From Ectobacillus antri (lineage in GTDB: Bacteria; Bacillota; Bacilli; Bacillales; Bacillaceae_G), in the NCBI RefSeq assembly GCF_003852715.1, contig NZ_RIAV01000011.1:28749-92748 (forward strand): a stretch of 64,000 nt of DNA, given 5' to 3'. Positions 43,492-53,566 of the stretch are shown piece after piece (within the stretch, counting starts at the first letter, position 1; the number at the start of each line of letters is the position of its first letter). Under the pieces are notes generated by a model. The model was not told the DNA's origin. It searched no databases and was given only the letters and a program-made list of their open reading frames with translations. A program made the position numbers and the translations under genes.

Positions 43492-44925
43492 GTGGAATTT
43501 GTTGTTATTCTGTTGGCGCTGGGGCTTTTGATGTTTGTTGCTTACCGCGGATTCTCTGTCATCTTATTTGCACCAATCTGCGCTTTGTTCGCAGTTCTTT
43601 TGACAGACCCGGAATTCGTCTTGCCGTTCTTCTCCAATATTTTTATGGAGAAAATGGTGGCCTTCATTAAGATGTACTTCCCTGTATTCTTACTCGGTGC
43701 CATTTTTGGTAAGGTTGTTGAAATGTCAGGATTGGCTGAATCTATTGCTAAAACAATTGTTCAACTTGTCGGTGCAAAACGCGCTGTACTAGCAATTGTA
43801 TTGATGGGAGCGATTCTTACATACAGCGGTGTGAGTTTGTTCGTTGTGGTATTTGCTGTGTATCCGTTCGCTGCGAACTTGTTCCGGGAAGCAAATATTC
43901 CAAAGCGCTTAATTCCAGGAACAATCGCACTTGGTGCATTCACGTTTACAATGGATGCGTTGCCGGGAACGCCGCAAATTCAAAATGTCATCCCAACGAC
44001 ATTCTTTAAAACTGATATTTACGCTGCTCCAACGCTTGGAATTATCGGTGCCATCTTTGTATTAATCCTAGGTATCTGGTATTTAGAAACTCGTCGTAAA
44101 AAAGCAGAAGCAGCGGGAGAAGGTTACTATGGTTTTGATGGTGCAGAGCTTGCGGCTGCGCAAGAGGCACCTGTAACAGAACAACAAACGCCACTTCGTA
44201 CGAATACGAGCATGGGGCGTCAGTTGCTTGCGTTTGTCCCGCTCATTCTAGTTGGTGTGATGAACAAAGTTTTCACAATTTACATTCCGCAGTGGTATCC
44301 AAACGGCTTTGATTTTGCGGCAATTGGCTTAAAAGCATTTGGAAAAATTGAAACTGCATCAGTTGTAGCAGTTTGGTCGGTACAGATGGCGCTTTTAGTG
44401 GGTATTATTACGACAATCTTATACGACTGGAACCGCGTAAAAACAAACTTCCAGGCTGGTCTTAATGCAAGTATTGGCGGTGCTTTGCTGGCAGCGATGA
44501 ATACGGGTGCAGAGTACGGCTTTGGGGGCGTTATCTCTTCTCTGCCAGGGTTCGGTGTTATTAGTAAAGGGATTGGAGAAACGTTTACGAACCCACTTGT
44601 GAACGGCGCTGTTACAACAACGACACTTGCGGGTATCACAGGATCTGCATCCGGCGGTATGGGAATTGCGCTAAGCGCCATGTCTGAAAAGTACTTGGAA
44701 GCAATTGAAAAGTACAATATTCCGCCAGAGGTAATGCACCGCGTTATTTCCATGGCATCCGGCGGTATGGACACACTGCCACACAACGGAGCGGTTATCA
44801 CATTACTTGCGGTTACTGGGCTTACGCACCGTCAATCGTACCGTGATATTTTTGCGATTACAATCATTAAAACAATTGCAGTATTCTTCATTATTGGTGT
44901 CTACAGCTTAACAGGTCTGGTGTAA
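43492..44925 (+). CDS. yxjC: GntP-family permease (YxjC-like), hydroxybutyrate uptake
   Basis: A roughly 477-residue polytopic transporter of the GntP/ion-transporter superfamily with about twelve spans. It has the family blocks GVSLFVVVFAVYPFA, ALPGTPQIQNVIPTTFF and SASGGMGIALSAM. A GTG at 43492 is 6 bases after GGGGG; the ATG at 43486 abuts that site. It is followed by scoA, scoB and a 3-hydroxybutyrate dehydrogenase, the same order as yxjC-scoA-scoB-yxjF of B. subtilis. It is therefore inferred to import 3-hydroxybutyrate or acetoacetate. Confidence 0.9.
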   Translation: MEFVVILLALGLLMFVAYRGFSVILFAPICALFAVLLTDPEFVLPFFSNIFMEKMVAFIKMYFPVFLLGAIFGKVVEMSGLAESIAKTIVQLVGAKRAVLAIVLMGAILTYSGVSLFVVVFAVYPFAANLFREANIPKRLIPGTIALGAFTFTMDALPGTPQIQNVIPTTFFKTDIYAAPTLGIIGAIFVLILGIWYLETRRKKAEAAGEGYYGFDGAELAAAQEAPVTEQQTPLRTNTSMGRQLLAFVPLILVGVMNKVFTIYIPQWYPNGFDFAAIGLKAFGKIETASVVAVWSVQMALLVGIITTILYDWNRVKTNFQAGLNASIGGALLAAMNTGAEYGFGGVISSLPGFGVISKGIGETFTNPLVNGAVTTTTLAGITGSASGGMGIALSAMSEKYLEAIEKYNIPPEVMHRVISMASGGMDTLPHNGAVITLLAVTGLTHRQSYRDIFAITIIKTIAVFFIIGVYSLTGLV

Positions 44926-44935
44926 ATGGTAGATT

Positions 44936-44958
44936 CAGTCGCCGGAATCCGGCGACTG
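44936..44958. other. Intercistronic hairpin between yxjC and scoA
   Basis: A perfect 11-bp inverted repeat (CAGTCGCCGGA and its complement) has almost no loop and no T run. It may protect or process the mRNA, or limit read-through. Confidence 0.7.
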
Positions 44959-44995
44959 GAATGTTCTACATGATAAATTTTAAGGGGGAACGGTC

Positions 44996-45697
44996 ATGAA
45001 AAAAGGTAAGGTAGTTAGCTCATTTCAAGAGGCAGTAGCAGATATTCACGATGGCGCGACCTTGATTGTCGGAGGATTCGGTCTTTGCGGTATACCTGAA
45101 AAAGCGATATTAGCGCTGCGTGACCAAGGTACAAAGGATTTGACGGTAGTAAGCAACAACTGCGGTGTAGATGATTGGGGATTGGGATTGTTGCTTGCAA
45201 ACCGTCAAATTAAAAAAATGGTCTCTTCCTATGTGGGTGAGAATAAAATCTTTGAGCGTCAGTTCTTAAGTGGAGAGCTTGAAGTTGAACTTGTGCCACA
45301 AGGTACATTAGCTGAACGTATTCGCGCAGGCGGTGCTGGTATTCCAGGCTTTTATACAGCTACAGGGGTCGGAACGCCAGTTGCAGAGGGTAAGGAGCAT
45401 AAGGAGTTTAATGGCCGTATGTATATTTTAGAGCAAGGTATCGTTGGTGATTTTGCATTGGTAAAGGCATGGAAGGCAGATACACTTGGCAATCTCGTGT
45501 TCCGTAAAACAGCTCGTAATTTCAATCCAGTAGCGGCGATGGCGGGTAAAATTACAATTGTTGAGGCAGAGGAGATTGTTGAAGCAGGTGCGTTAGATCC
45601 GGATGAAATTCACACACCAGGTATCTATGTCCAACGTGTGCTACTTGGAGAAAACTATGAAAAACGAATTGAGCGCCGCACGGTTGTGCAGGCATAA
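44996..45697 (+). CDS. scoA: 3-oxoacid CoA-transferase subunit A
   Basis: A 233-residue alpha subunit of succinyl-CoA:3-ketoacid CoA transferase, which activates acetoacetate with succinyl-CoA. The N-terminal [18 protein letters not shown] is the CoA-binding loop, and [11 protein letters not shown] and [16 protein letters not shown] are family signatures. TAAGGGGG precedes the ATG. scoB follows after 12 bases; the two form the active heteromer. Confidence 0.95.
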   Translation: MKKGKVVSSFQEAVADIHDGATLIVGGFGLCGIPEKAILALRDQGTKDLTVVSNNCGVDDWGLGLLLANRQIKKMVSSYVGENKIFERQFLSGELEVELVPQGTLAERIRAGGAGIPGFYTATGVGTPVAEGKEHKEFNGRMYILEQGIVGDFALVKAWKADTLGNLVFRKTARNFNPVAAMAGKITIVEAEEIVEAGALDPDEIHTPGIYVQRVLLGENYEKRIERRTVVQA

Positions 45698-45709
45698 GGA
45701 GGGGCAAAT

Positions 45710-46366
45710 ATGAATGCAAGAATGAAAATTGTAAAGCGTGCCGTGAAAGAAATTCAAGATGGTATGAACGTAAACTTAGGAATTGGTATCCCGACGCTTG
45801 TAGCCAATGAAATTCCAGCAGATTATAATGTCCTATTGCAATCAGAAAATGGTCTTTTGGGCATCGGACCGTATCCAATCGAAGGAACGGAAGATGCGGA
45901 TTTAATTAACGCAGGTAAAGAAACAGTGACAGCGGTTACTGGAGCCGCTTATTTTGACAGCGCTGAGTCTTTTGCGATGATTCGCGGCGGTCATATTGAT
46001 CTCGCAATTTTGGGAGGTATGGAAGTATCAGAAAATGGCGACCTGGCAAACTGGATGATTCCAGGTAAGATGGTAAAAGGTATGGGTGGTGCGATGGATC
46101 TTGTAAACGGCGCGAAACGTATCATCGTTATCATGGAGCATGTTAATAAGCATGGTGAATCTAAGGTGAAGGAAGTATGTACATTACCTTTAACAGGCCG
46201 ACGTGTTGTGCATCGTCTTATTACTGATTTAGCTGTGTTTGATTTTACAGATGCAGGTATGGTGTTGGTTGAGACGCAAGAAGGAGTAACTGTGGAAGAG
46301 GTACAGGAGAAAACAGAAGCTTCTTTCTCGGTAAGCCCGAATGTGCGCATTGGCGTAAGCTTGTAA
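45710..46366 (+). CDS. scoB: 3-oxoacid CoA-transferase subunit B
   Basis: A 218-residue beta subunit of the same CoA transferase. It carries [15 protein letters not shown] and the catalytic [12 protein letters not shown], whose Glu forms the CoA thioester, then [24 protein letters not shown] precedes the ATG. It lies between scoA and the hydroxybutyrate dehydrogenase gene. Confidence 0.95.
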   Translation: MNARMKIVKRAVKEIQDGMNVNLGIGIPTLVANEIPADYNVLLQSENGLLGIGPYPIEGTEDADLINAGKETVTAVTGAAYFDSAESFAMIRGGHIDLAILGGMEVSENGDLANWMIPGKMVKGMGGAMDLVNGAKRIIVIMEHVNKHGESKVKEVCTLPLTGRRVVHRLITDLAVFDFTDAGMVLVETQEGVTVEEVQEKTEASFSVSPNVRIGVSL

Positions 46367-46378
46367 GGGGGGATCATG

Positions 46379-47161
46379 ATGACGGCACTTACACAAAAAG
46401 TAGCGTTAGTAACAGGAGCAGCAAGCGGAATTGGTTTGGAGATTGTAAGAACCTTTGCCGCTGAAGGCGCAAAAGTCGTGATTTCTGACTTGAACGGAGA
46501 AGCGGCGGAAACGGCAGCTCATCATTTACGCGAACAGGGCTTTGAAGCAATCGCCGTAGCGTGCGATGTTACCAAGGAGGAACAAGTACGCGATAGCTTT
46601 GAACGGGTTATGCAGGAGTTTGGAAGATTAGATGTTCTAGTAAACAATGCAGGTTTACAGTATGTGTCTTCCATTGAAGACTTTCCAATTGAAAAGTTTG
46701 AATTGCTTGTAAAGGTAATGTTGACAGCGCCTTTCATCGGCATTAAATATGCGTTTCCTATTATGAAGAAGCAAGGATTCGGAAGAGTTATTAATATGGC
46801 ATCTATTAATGGCTTGGTAGGGTTTGCGGGTAAGGCCGCTTATAACAGCGCAAAGCATGGTGTAATCGGCTTAACCAAGGTAGCAGCTCTAGAAGGAGCG
46901 GCACATGGTATTACGGTTAATGCACTATGTCCTGGGTATGTAGATACACCGCTTGTGCGTAATCAATTGGGTGATTTGGCAAAAACGCGTAATGTACCAC
47001 TAGAGAGTGTGCTCGAGCAGGTAATTTACCCGCTGGTACCACAAAAACGCTTGTTGTCTGTAAGTGAGATTGCAGACTATGCAACGTTTTTAGCGAGCGA
47101 TAAAGCAAAAGGAATTACAGGGCAAGCGGCCGTACTTGATGGTGGGTATACCGTGCAGTAA
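46379..47161 (+). CDS. yxjF: 3-hydroxybutyrate dehydrogenase (SDR)
   Basis: A 260-residue NAD-dependent SDR that oxidises D-3-hydroxybutyrate to acetoacetate. [10 protein letters not shown] is the cofactor loop, and [30 protein letters not shown] and [20 protein letters not shown] with the catalytic Ser/Tyr/Lys are diagnostic of this substrate class. Two adjacent ATG codons exist; the second at 46379 is better spaced from the G-rich site, while 46376 adds one Met. It completes the uptake-oxidation-CoA activation pathway. Confidence 0.93.
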   Translation: MTALTQKVALVTGAASGIGLEIVRTFAAEGAKVVISDLNGEAAETAAHHLREQGFEAIAVACDVTKEEQVRDSFERVMQEFGRLDVLVNNAGLQYVSSIEDFPIEKFELLVKVMLTAPFIGIKYAFPIMKKQGFGRVINMASINGLVGFAGKAAYNSAKHGVIGLTKVAALEGAAHGITVNALCPGYVDTPLVRNQLGDLAKTRNVPLESVLEQVIYPLVPQKRLLSVSEIADYATFLASDKAKGITGQAAVLDGGYTVQ

Positions 47162-47192
47162 AAAAAGAAGAGGGAAACCTCTTCTTTTTTTT
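47162..47192 (+). terminator. Terminator of the hydroxybutyrate operon
   Basis: AAAAAGAAGAGG and CCTCTTCTTTTT with a GAAA loop and T run start immediately after the stop codon. Confidence 0.92.
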
Positions 47193-47292
47193 GTTGATTG
47201 GTAAGTATTTCTCTAAACAGGCTTATAAGATGCTGAAAATTCAGTCTGTTTTTGGTATGATAGACATACAGGGGAATGCGGAGGAGATATGG

Positions 47293-48684
47293 ATGATGAC
47301 GCAAAGTAAACTACCGTACGAGTGGCTGGAGGAAATCTTAAACCTAGCTGCAGAGTGGATTGTAGTTGTAGATCGTGAAGGAATCATTCGTTATATAAAC
47401 GGGGCGTATTGTGATTTTTTAGATACAGATACAGTGAACGCAGTTGGTAAGCATGTGCAGGATGTAATTGAGAATACAAGAATGCATTTGATTGTGAAAA
47501 CAGGTCAGGCAGAAGTAGCTTCTATTCAATCTATTAAAGGGAGTGAAATGATCGCCAATCGCTATCCTTTGTATGTGGGCGGGGAATTAGTTGGTGCGGT
47601 CGGAACGGTCATGTTTCGGAACTCACAGGATTGGCTGGACTATTCTCGTAAGGTACAGCCTGTTTTAGAAGAGTTAAAGTATTATAAAAAGCGATTTGAT
47701 AAGGAGCTTCGTAGTAAATACGGATTTGGAGATTTAATTGGTATACATCCGAAATTTCAAGAGGCAAAGCGTTTGGCAGAGCGAGTGGCTGGGAGTCAAT
47801 CTGCTGTACTTCTCTCAGGGGAATCTGGTACAGGCAAAGAGTTGTTTGCTCATGCGATTCATCAAACAAGCCCTCGGGGACATTTTCCATTCGTTCGTGT
47901 GAATTGTGCTTCTATACCAGAACATTTGCTTGAATCAGAGTTGTTTGGCTATGAAGAAGGTGCTTTCACGGGCGCTAAAAAAGGTGGGAAAAAAGGGAAA
48001 TTTGAGCTCGCGCATCGCGGTACATTGTTTCTTGATGAAATTGGGGACATGCCGCTTCATATGCAAAGTAAATTGCTTCGTGTATTACAAGAAAAAGAGA
48101 TAGAAAGAGTTGGAGGGCAGCTTCCAATCTCTGTTGATGTACGTATTATTGCCGCGACCCATCGCGATTTGGAACAGATGGTGCGCGAAGGGAAGTTCCG
48201 TCAAGATTTATACTATCGTTTACATGTGATGAAAATTGAGATTCCACCGTTGCGTATTCGTAAAGATGACCTAGTGGCAATCGCCAAGTCGCTCCTTCGA
48301 AAATTGGAGCGTAAGTTTAATCGGCAAGGTCTATCATTATCATATGAAGTTATTACACGCCTTCAGCAGCATAGTTGGCCTGGGAACGTACGCGAGCTAG
48401 AAAATGTTCTTGAACGCGCAGTCAATGTTCTAGATGGTACCGTGATTCAAATCGTACATTTACCATTATACTTACAGGAACATGTACCTCATACAGCGCA
48501 GCAAAGCGTTTTGGGTACACAGCATACACCAATTATCCCAATGAGGGACGTTTTGATGCAAGCTGAAAAGCAGGCCATACAAAATGCGTTACGTCATACA
48601 TCAGGCAATAAGCAGCTTGCGGCGAAGCTGTTAGGTATGGGGAAAACGAGTTTTTATGATAAGTGTAGGTTGTATGGGCTGTGA
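47293..48684 (+). CDS. Sigma-54-dependent activator (PAS-AAA+-Fis)
   Basis: A 463-residue enhancer-binding protein. A PAS domain (about 10-115, [21 protein letters not shown]) senses a signal. The AAA+ domain carries GESGTGKE (Walker A), GAFTGA for contact with sigma-54, [10 protein letters not shown] (Walker B) and [10 protein letters not shown]. The C-terminal Fis-type HTH reads [26 protein letters not shown] precedes ATG codons at 47293 and 47296. It directly follows the hydroxybutyrate operon, which has a sigma-54 promoter and three inverted repeats, so it is very likely its activator. Confidence 0.93.
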   Translation: MMTQSKLPYEWLEEILNLAAEWIVVVDREGIIRYINGAYCDFLDTDTVNAVGKHVQDVIENTRMHLIVKTGQAEVASIQSIKGSEMIANRYPLYVGGELVGAVGTVMFRNSQDWLDYSRKVQPVLEELKYYKKRFDKELRSKYGFGDLIGIHPKFQEAKRLAERVAGSQSAVLLSGESGTGKELFAHAIHQTSPRGHFPFVRVNCASIPEHLLESELFGYEEGAFTGAKKGGKKGKFELAHRGTLFLDEIGDMPLHMQSKLLRVLQEKEIERVGGQLPISVDVRIIAATHRDLEQMVREGKFRQDLYYRLHVMKIEIPPLRIRKDDLVAIAKSLLRKLERKFNRQGLSLSYEVITRLQQHSWPGNVRELENVLERAVNVLDGTVIQIVHLPLYLQEHVPHTAQQSVLGTQHTPIIPMRDVLMQAEKQAIQNALRHTSGNKQLAAKLLGMGKTSFYDKCRLYGL

Positions 48685-49169
48685 GGTAGAGATGAACGAT
48701 TTTCTCTTAGATGATAGAGAGGTCGGGTGTGGTGTTGAAGCGGACAGTGCTGAAGAGGAGCGCGTGCGGTGTGAGAATGAACTTAGTAAATTTGTGTCCC
48801 TAAAAGCGTTCTAAATATCAGATTATGGTGGGGAAGCTATCTTACCGGGCGAAGTGATATGAGGTCTATGAAAAGGAACAGGCAATTGTTCCTGTGTAGG
48901 GGGGGTGTTCGCTATAACGTATTGCACCGGAATGTATTGAATAAACAAAGTGTAATAATTGATGATGAATACGGAAAACCAGGGTATCATGATGTATGAG
49001 CCATTGTTAACGCATAATCTGTAATAAAAATAAAAGAAGTACATCTCTATATTTTTTAAAATAATTAAAATAAAAATAAAAAGTGTGTATTTTTTTATTT
49101 TCCATATCCTTATATCAAAAAACCTTGTAATATAAATATATAAACTATTATGTAATATACGGGGAGGAT
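48685..49169. other. 485-bp intergenic region upstream of the chemoreceptor gene
   Basis: No gene was found. The stretch around 48740-48785 (CAGTGCTGAAGAGGAGCGCG) resembles the core of the 180-bp interspersed repeat. The right half is AT-rich and probably contains the chemoreceptor promoter; no SigD-type promoter was recognised. Confidence 0.4.
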
Positions 49170-49172
49170 ATG

Positions 49173-50462
49173 ATGGTGAAAAAGCCGCGCTTTTTCTTTG
49201 GGTTAAAGTTTAAATTGATGTTGTTCACAACGGTATTAGCAATGATTACGTATTCTGTAAGCGCATTTTTTATCTTTGTAATTTACGATTATGTGAAAGA
49301 GCAAATGAGCGAAGGTTTGTTTGTAACGCTTGTTATGTTGCTTGGGGTAGTGTGGTCAGGGATTTTGGCATACAGTGCTGGTGGATTTATTGTAAAGCCA
49401 CTTCGTCAATTAGAAGAAGCGGTTCGCAGAGCTGCGCAAGGTGATATACAAGAAGATGTACCGCTACCGAAGATGGAGGATGAGGTACGCTCTTTGAGTT
49501 CTGCATTTAATATGATGCTAGCAAGCTTGCGAGCAATGGTTCGCAATATTGATACAAACTTTACGGAAACAAATGAAAAGGTTGAGCAGATTTGCTTGCG
49601 TACCAGTGAAGTTGCGCAGCAAGCAAAAGGAGTGTCTGCGACGTTGCAGGAAATTGCAGGTGGTGCTGACCAATCGGCAGCTTCTATTCAAGAAATTTCC
49701 GGTACAGTTTCTAAAACAGTTGATCTTGCGGGTCGTGCAGAAGAACAAGCAAGACATTCTGATCAGTTAGCTTCGCAAATGGTACAGGCTCTTGGTCAAA
49801 GTACAAAGGTATTTACATCATTAATTCAAGGTATTCACAGCTTAGCAGAAGAAAATGAACAGTCTATGCAAAGTGTGCGCAGGCTAGAGGAGCATACAAA
49901 GCAGGTTGGAAATATTGTGGAACTTGTAAGTGCAATTGCAAGTCAAACGAACTTATTGGCGCTAAATGCCTCTATTGAAGCGGCTAGAGCAGGTGAGCAT
50001 GGCAGAGGCTTTGCGGTTGTAGCGGAAGAGGTACGTAAACTTGCTGATGAAAGTGCACACTCTGCGCAAAGTATTTCTAGTTTGTTAAGCAGTATGCAAA
50101 CAGAGGTTCAGATTGTTGTAGAACGAATGAGTGCACAAGTAAAGACAGCAAACGATGAAGCAAAGCGCGGGGAAGCGACGGAGTTACTTTTGAAAGAAAT
50201 GTCCGTATCTGTTACTGACGTAGCGCAAGGTGTAGCAAAGATCAGTGAGTATATGAAGCAACAAATTCAGCATATTCATGCGGCGGGTGCACAGGTGTCG
50301 GCAATTTCTGCTATTGCTGAGGAATCAGCAGCAGGCGCCCAGCACGTGGCATCAGCAACGGTGCAACAAACAGAGCATATTGAACTAGTAGAAGAATTAA
50401 CACGAGAGCTGCAACAGAAAGCGGCTGATTTAAAGAAAACAATTGAGCAATTTAACGTATAA
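49173..50462 (+). CDS. Methyl-accepting chemotaxis protein without a large sensor domain
   Basis: A 429-residue chemoreceptor. Two membrane spans (about 14-36 and 46-70) are separated by a loop of only about a dozen residues, so there is no extracellular ligand domain. A HAMP domain ([19 protein letters not shown]) and a long coiled-coil signalling domain follow, with the conserved tip [20 protein letters not shown] and [15 protein letters not shown]. It signals to CheA/CheW in the cytoplasm and may sense membrane state or an internal cue. The start is one of ATG 49170 or 49173, or GTG 49176; the second is chosen by spacing from GGAGG. Confidence 0.9.
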   Translation: MVKKPRFFFGLKFKLMLFTTVLAMITYSVSAFFIFVIYDYVKEQMSEGLFVTLVMLLGVVWSGILAYSAGGFIVKPLRQLEEAVRRAAQGDIQEDVPLPKMEDEVRSLSSAFNMMLASLRAMVRNIDTNFTETNEKVEQICLRTSEVAQQAKGVSATLQEIAGGADQSAASIQEISGTVSKTVDLAGRAEEQARHSDQLASQMVQALGQSTKVFTSLIQGIHSLAEENEQSMQSVRRLEEHTKQVGNIVELVSAIASQTNLLALNASIEAARAGEHGRGFAVVAEEVRKLADESAHSAQSISSLLSSMQTEVQIVVERMSAQVKTANDEAKRGEATELLLKEMSVSVTDVAQGVAKISEYMKQQIQHIHAAGAQVSAISAIAEESAAGAQHVASATVQQTEHIELVEELTRELQQKAADLKKTIEQFNV

Positions 50463-50463
50463 G

Positions 50464-50491
50464 CTCTCGCCATTGGCGGGAGTTTTTTTGT
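50464..50491 (+). terminator. Terminator of the chemoreceptor gene
   Basis: CTCTCGCC and GGCGGGAG form the stem with a 3-base loop and seven T residues. Confidence 0.9.
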
Positions 50492-50631
50492 TGTATCATT
50501 ATGATAAAAGTTAGAAAGATTAGCACTTTTTGATATGATATGCCTATGGAGTAGAAAAAACATGAGAATCATATTGTATGTGCACAAATATAAAAAGGTA
50601 ATATTACATGTTAAGGTAGAGAGGAAAAGTT

Positions 50632-51558
50632 ATGAAAATTCAGCGAATCATAGTAACGGGTAGACTGCGTGAGGTTATACGGCAATACGTGGATGAAGAT
50701 TTATATGAATATAAGTTTATGGCAGAGGAAGAAGTGAACGAAGCCGACTTGTCTTGGGCAGATGCCTACGTTGGCTTTGCGCCTCCTGCACAAGCAAGTC
50801 TTACATCTGTAAAATGGGTGCATAGCTTAGGTGCGGGTGTGGATGCTTTTCTTTTTCAAAGACCTTGGAACAAAGCAGTGTTGCTTACCCGTACTATTTG
50901 CTCTTTTGGTGAACGAATCGCTCAGTATTGCTTAAGTTATATACTTCGTGATTTGCAAAAGCACGATGAGTTTCAAGCGCAGCAACAGCAATACCGGTGG
51001 GTACCAGCTACACCGCATTTACTACATACGCAAACAGTTGTTGTGTTCGGCACAGGGGAGATTGGACGTGAATTAGCTAAGGTATTGTCGTCTTTTGGTG
51101 TTACAGTAATCGGGCTCTCTAGAAGCGGAGCGGCGCAGATATATTTTGATCAAGTCTACGAAATGGGACGTGCCGAGGAAGTGATAGGGAAAGCGGACTG
51201 GATTATCTCGACGCTTCCGTTAACGCGTGAGACAGAATGTATATTCAATCGCAACTTTTTTTGTCAGCTGCGCCATGCCGGCTTTATAAACGTGGGGCGA
51301 GGTAGAACGATACAGGATGAAGCACTTGTAGAAGCTTTAGCGACTGGCAACGTTAGAAAAGCGGTACTTGATGTATTTGCACAGGAACCGCTTTCGAAGG
51401 ATTCTCTCTTGTGGAATCACCCGAATGTAATCATCACACCCCACATTTCTGCGGTTACTACGCCCGAAGAAGCGGTGCAATGTTTTTTAGAGACACTGCG
51501 AGAAGTTGAAACAGGGAATGTCCCTAGTAATATAGTAGATTTGCAGAAAGGATATTAA
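50632..51558 (+). CDS. D-isomer-specific 2-hydroxyacid dehydrogenase
   Basis: A 308-residue NAD(P)-dependent dehydrogenase. The substrate domain is followed by a Rossmann domain with VVFGTGEIGRELAKVL. The catalytic residues are Arg in NVGRGRTI, Glu in DVFAQEPL and His in TPHISAVT. The layout is like glyoxylate/hydroxypyruvate reductases of the GhrA group. It appears to be transcribed alone. The preferred 2-ketoacid is unknown. Confidence 0.9.
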   Translation: MKIQRIIVTGRLREVIRQYVDEDLYEYKFMAEEEVNEADLSWADAYVGFAPPAQASLTSVKWVHSLGAGVDAFLFQRPWNKAVLLTRTICSFGERIAQYCLSYILRDLQKHDEFQAQQQQYRWVPATPHLLHTQTVVVFGTGEIGRELAKVLSSFGVTVIGLSRSGAAQIYFDQVYEMGRAEEVIGKADWIISTLPLTRETECIFNRNFFCQLRHAGFINVGRGRTIQDEALVEALATGNVRKAVLDVFAQEPLSKDSLLWNHPNVIITPHISAVTTPEEAVQCFLETLREVETGNVPSNIVDLQKGY

Positions 51559-51677
51559 GCTTACTTTTTAGATAGGAGAGAAGAACGAGCCTTGCGTGAT
51601 TGCGGTGAGGGGTTCTGATCGTCTTCAAAAAGCGGTACTCCGTATAGGTAGGGTCCACCTAGCAAGTGTAAAGAAGC

Positions 51678-51706
51678 AAACGACAAGCCATCATGCTTGT
51701 CGTTTT
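51678..51706 (+). terminator. Terminator after the 2-hydroxyacid dehydrogenase
   Basis: AACGACAAGC and GCTTGTCGTT form a 10-bp stem with a 6-base loop, followed by TTGTTAT. Confidence 0.8.
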
Positions 51707-51843
51707 GTTATGTAATCTGAATGAGTAAAGGAATGAATTCTCTTTTGTTCGGAGTTCAGGCAATGAAGTAAGCGTTTTCAAAAAATATAAGCAACAATGC
51801 TGGAAAAAAGACGAAAATTCCCAAAAAAATATGCAAAAAAATA

Positions 51844-51873
51844 TTGAATTATTTGATAGACATAGAATATAAT
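51844..51873 (+). promoter_or_regulatory. Promoter of the glnA paralogue
   Basis: TTGAAT and a perfect TATAAT are separated by 18 bases, placing the transcription start near 51880. Confidence 0.65.
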
Positions 51874-51880
51874 GAGTTCA

Positions 51881-51897
51881 TGTTAGAAAATATGACA
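51881..51897. promoter_or_regulatory. GlnR/TnrA-type box
   Basis: TGTTA-N7-TGACA matches the consensus TGTNAN7TNACA exactly. It sits at the predicted transcription start, a position expected to repress. Confidence 0.7.
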
Positions 51898-51919
51898 CGT
51901 AAATGAGAGGAGAAATAAC

Positions 51920-53284
51920 ATGACTCAAACAACTGCTTCTAAAGTTACAGAAGGTACACTTACATTGGAAACGATTCAAGAGATTATTACTCAAAAAAGC
52001 GTAGAATTGCTGCATTTGCAGTTCGTTGATATTGAAGGTATTTTAAAGCACGTAACGGTAACGGCAGAGCAGTTGGAAGATGTGGTAGAAGGAAAAATGA
52101 TGTTTGATGGTTCTTCTATCAAAGGCTTCTCTCCAATTAATAAATCAGACTTATATTTACAACCGGACTTAAACACGTTCGCGGTTCTTCCTTGGACAGT
52201 AGAAGAAGGCTATGCAGAAGCTCGCTTCTTGTGTAGTGTTGCAAATCCAGATGGAACACTTTTTGAAGGTGACACACGTAACGTGTTGAAAAACGTTATA
52301 GATAAAGTGGCGGATAAAGGTTATACAATTTCTGTAGGTCCTGAGCTAGAATTCTTCTTATTCGAAGCTGACGAAAAAGGCACACCTACTGCAGTCCTTC
52401 ATGATAATGCAGGTTATTTTGAGCCATCTCCTAAAGACTTAGGTGAGCGCGTTCGTCTAGAAATCTACCGTGCGCTAAAAGCGATGGGCTTTACCATTGA
52501 AGCTTCTCACCACGAAGTAGCAGAAGGTCAGCACGAAATTAACTTTAAATATGCTAGCGCTCTTGAAGCAGCGGATAAATCTACGACTTACAAGTGGGTC
52601 GTAAAAACAATTGCAAAGAAATTTGGCTTGCATGCGACATTTATGCCAAAGCCTGTATTTGGTATCAATGGTTCTGGTATGCACGTAAACATGTCTTTCT
52701 TTAAAGATGGCGAAAACGCATTTTATGATGCAAATGATAAAGCACAATTGTCTCAAACAGCATATCAGTTCATTGCTGGTTTAATGGAAAATATTAAAAG
52801 TTTCACAGCAATTACAAATCCACTTGTAAACTCTTACAAGCGTCTTGTTCCTGGTTATGAGGCACCTTGCTATATCGCTTGGTCTGCATCCAACCGTTCT
52901 GCATTGATTCGTATCCCTGCAAAACGCGGCGTTGCAACGCGTGTTGAGCTTCGTTGCCCAGATCCATCTGCTAACCCTTACTTAGCATTTGCGGTAATCG
53001 CGGCAGCTGGTTTAAAAGGTATCGAGCAAGGTCTAGAAGCACCAGCTCCTGTTGATGCAGATATCTTCCACATGTCTGAAGCAGAGCGCAAAGCTTACGG
53101 CATTGAAAACCTACCAGGTAGCCTAGAGGCATCTGTAGAAGCACTACAAGAAGGCACAATTGGCCGCGAAACACTTGGCGAGCACGTATACGGCGAGTAC
53201 GTAGCGCTGAAAAAAGCAGAGTGGGACAGCTACAGAACAGCAGTTCACACTTGGGAGCTTGTAAACTATCAAGCAAAATTCTAA
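51920..53284 (+). CDS. glnA: Glutamine synthetase (type I), paralogue without glnR
   Basis: A 454-residue ammonia-assimilating enzyme making glutamine from glutamate and ATP. It retains MFDGSSIKGF, the metal and substrate motifs VGPELEFFLFE, INGSGMHVNMS and VPGYEAPCYIAWSASNRSALIRIP. Numbering runs 10 ahead of B. subtilis GlnA. The residue equivalent to Arg62, important for feedback control there, is Pro72, while the Glu304 equivalent (Glu314) is kept. No glnR gene precedes it, so it is probably a second GS. GAGAGGAG precedes the ATG. A GlnR/TnrA-type box lies at the promoter. Confidence 0.93.
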   Translation: MTQTTASKVTEGTLTLETIQEIITQKSVELLHLQFVDIEGILKHVTVTAEQLEDVVEGKMMFDGSSIKGFSPINKSDLYLQPDLNTFAVLPWTVEEGYAEARFLCSVANPDGTLFEGDTRNVLKNVIDKVADKGYTISVGPELEFFLFEADEKGTPTAVLHDNAGYFEPSPKDLGERVRLEIYRALKAMGFTIEASHHEVAEGQHEINFKYASALEAADKSTTYKWVVKTIAKKFGLHATFMPKPVFGINGSGMHVNMSFFKDGENAFYDANDKAQLSQTAYQFIAGLMENIKSFTAITNPLVNSYKRLVPGYEAPCYIAWSASNRSALIRIPAKRGVATRVELRCPDPSANPYLAFAVIAAAGLKGIEQGLEAPAPVDADIFHMSEAERKAYGIENLPGSLEASVEALQEGTIGRETLGEHVYGEYVALKKAEWDSYRTAVHTWELVNYQAKF

Positions 53285-53291
53285 TACAATG

Positions 53292-53354
53292 TAAAGAGGT
53301 ACTGACTCCAAATGTCCGTTACAAGCGAACTTTTGGGTCAGTACCTCTTTTTTA
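53292..53354 (+). terminator. Terminator of glnA
   Basis: A 14-bp stem (AAAGAGGTACTGAC with GTCAGTACCTCTTT) closes a long loop and ends in a T run. Confidence 0.85.
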
Positions 53355-53402
53355 CTTGTTATTTCTTCTTTTTGGGAGTAGAATGTGTTTGAAAACAAAA
53401 TA

Positions 53403-53495
53403 AACGTACCGGGAGCCTGAGAAGAGGGCTGAGAGTACGGCTACTTTGCCGTAGACCGTTTGAACCTGTTGGATAATGCCAGCGTAGGGAGAATG
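53403..53495 (+). ncRNA. TPP riboswitch (THI element)
   Basis: The conserved blocks occur in order: GGGAGCC, GGGCTGAGAGTACGG, GACCGTTTGAACCTGTT, GGATAATGCCAGCGTAGGGA. A terminator follows at 53511 and then thiMDE. High thiamine diphosphate should stop transcription before thiM. Confidence 0.96.
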
Positions 53496-53510
53496 TTGCT
53501 TGAGAAATTC

Positions 53511-53542
53511 AAGGCACTTTGCATACGCGAAGTGTCTTTTTT
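53511..53542 (+). terminator. Riboswitch-controlled terminator before thiM
   Basis: AGGCACTT and AAGTGTCT form a stem followed by six T residues directly after the TPP aptamer. Confidence 0.8.
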
Positions 53543-53566
53543 ATTTTGCTAAAGGAGTGAAGAACC

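Larger units (their letters stand above)
51559..51919. other. Intergenic region upstream of the glnA paralogue
   Basis: The left part (51560-51610) resembles the 5' part of the 180-bp repeat (GAGAGAAGAACGAGCC, GATTGCGGT). AGTAAGCGTTTTCA at 51767-51780 is a 13-of-14 match to a cre site. The right part holds the glnA promoter and GlnR/TnrA-type box listed separately. Confidence 0.5.
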
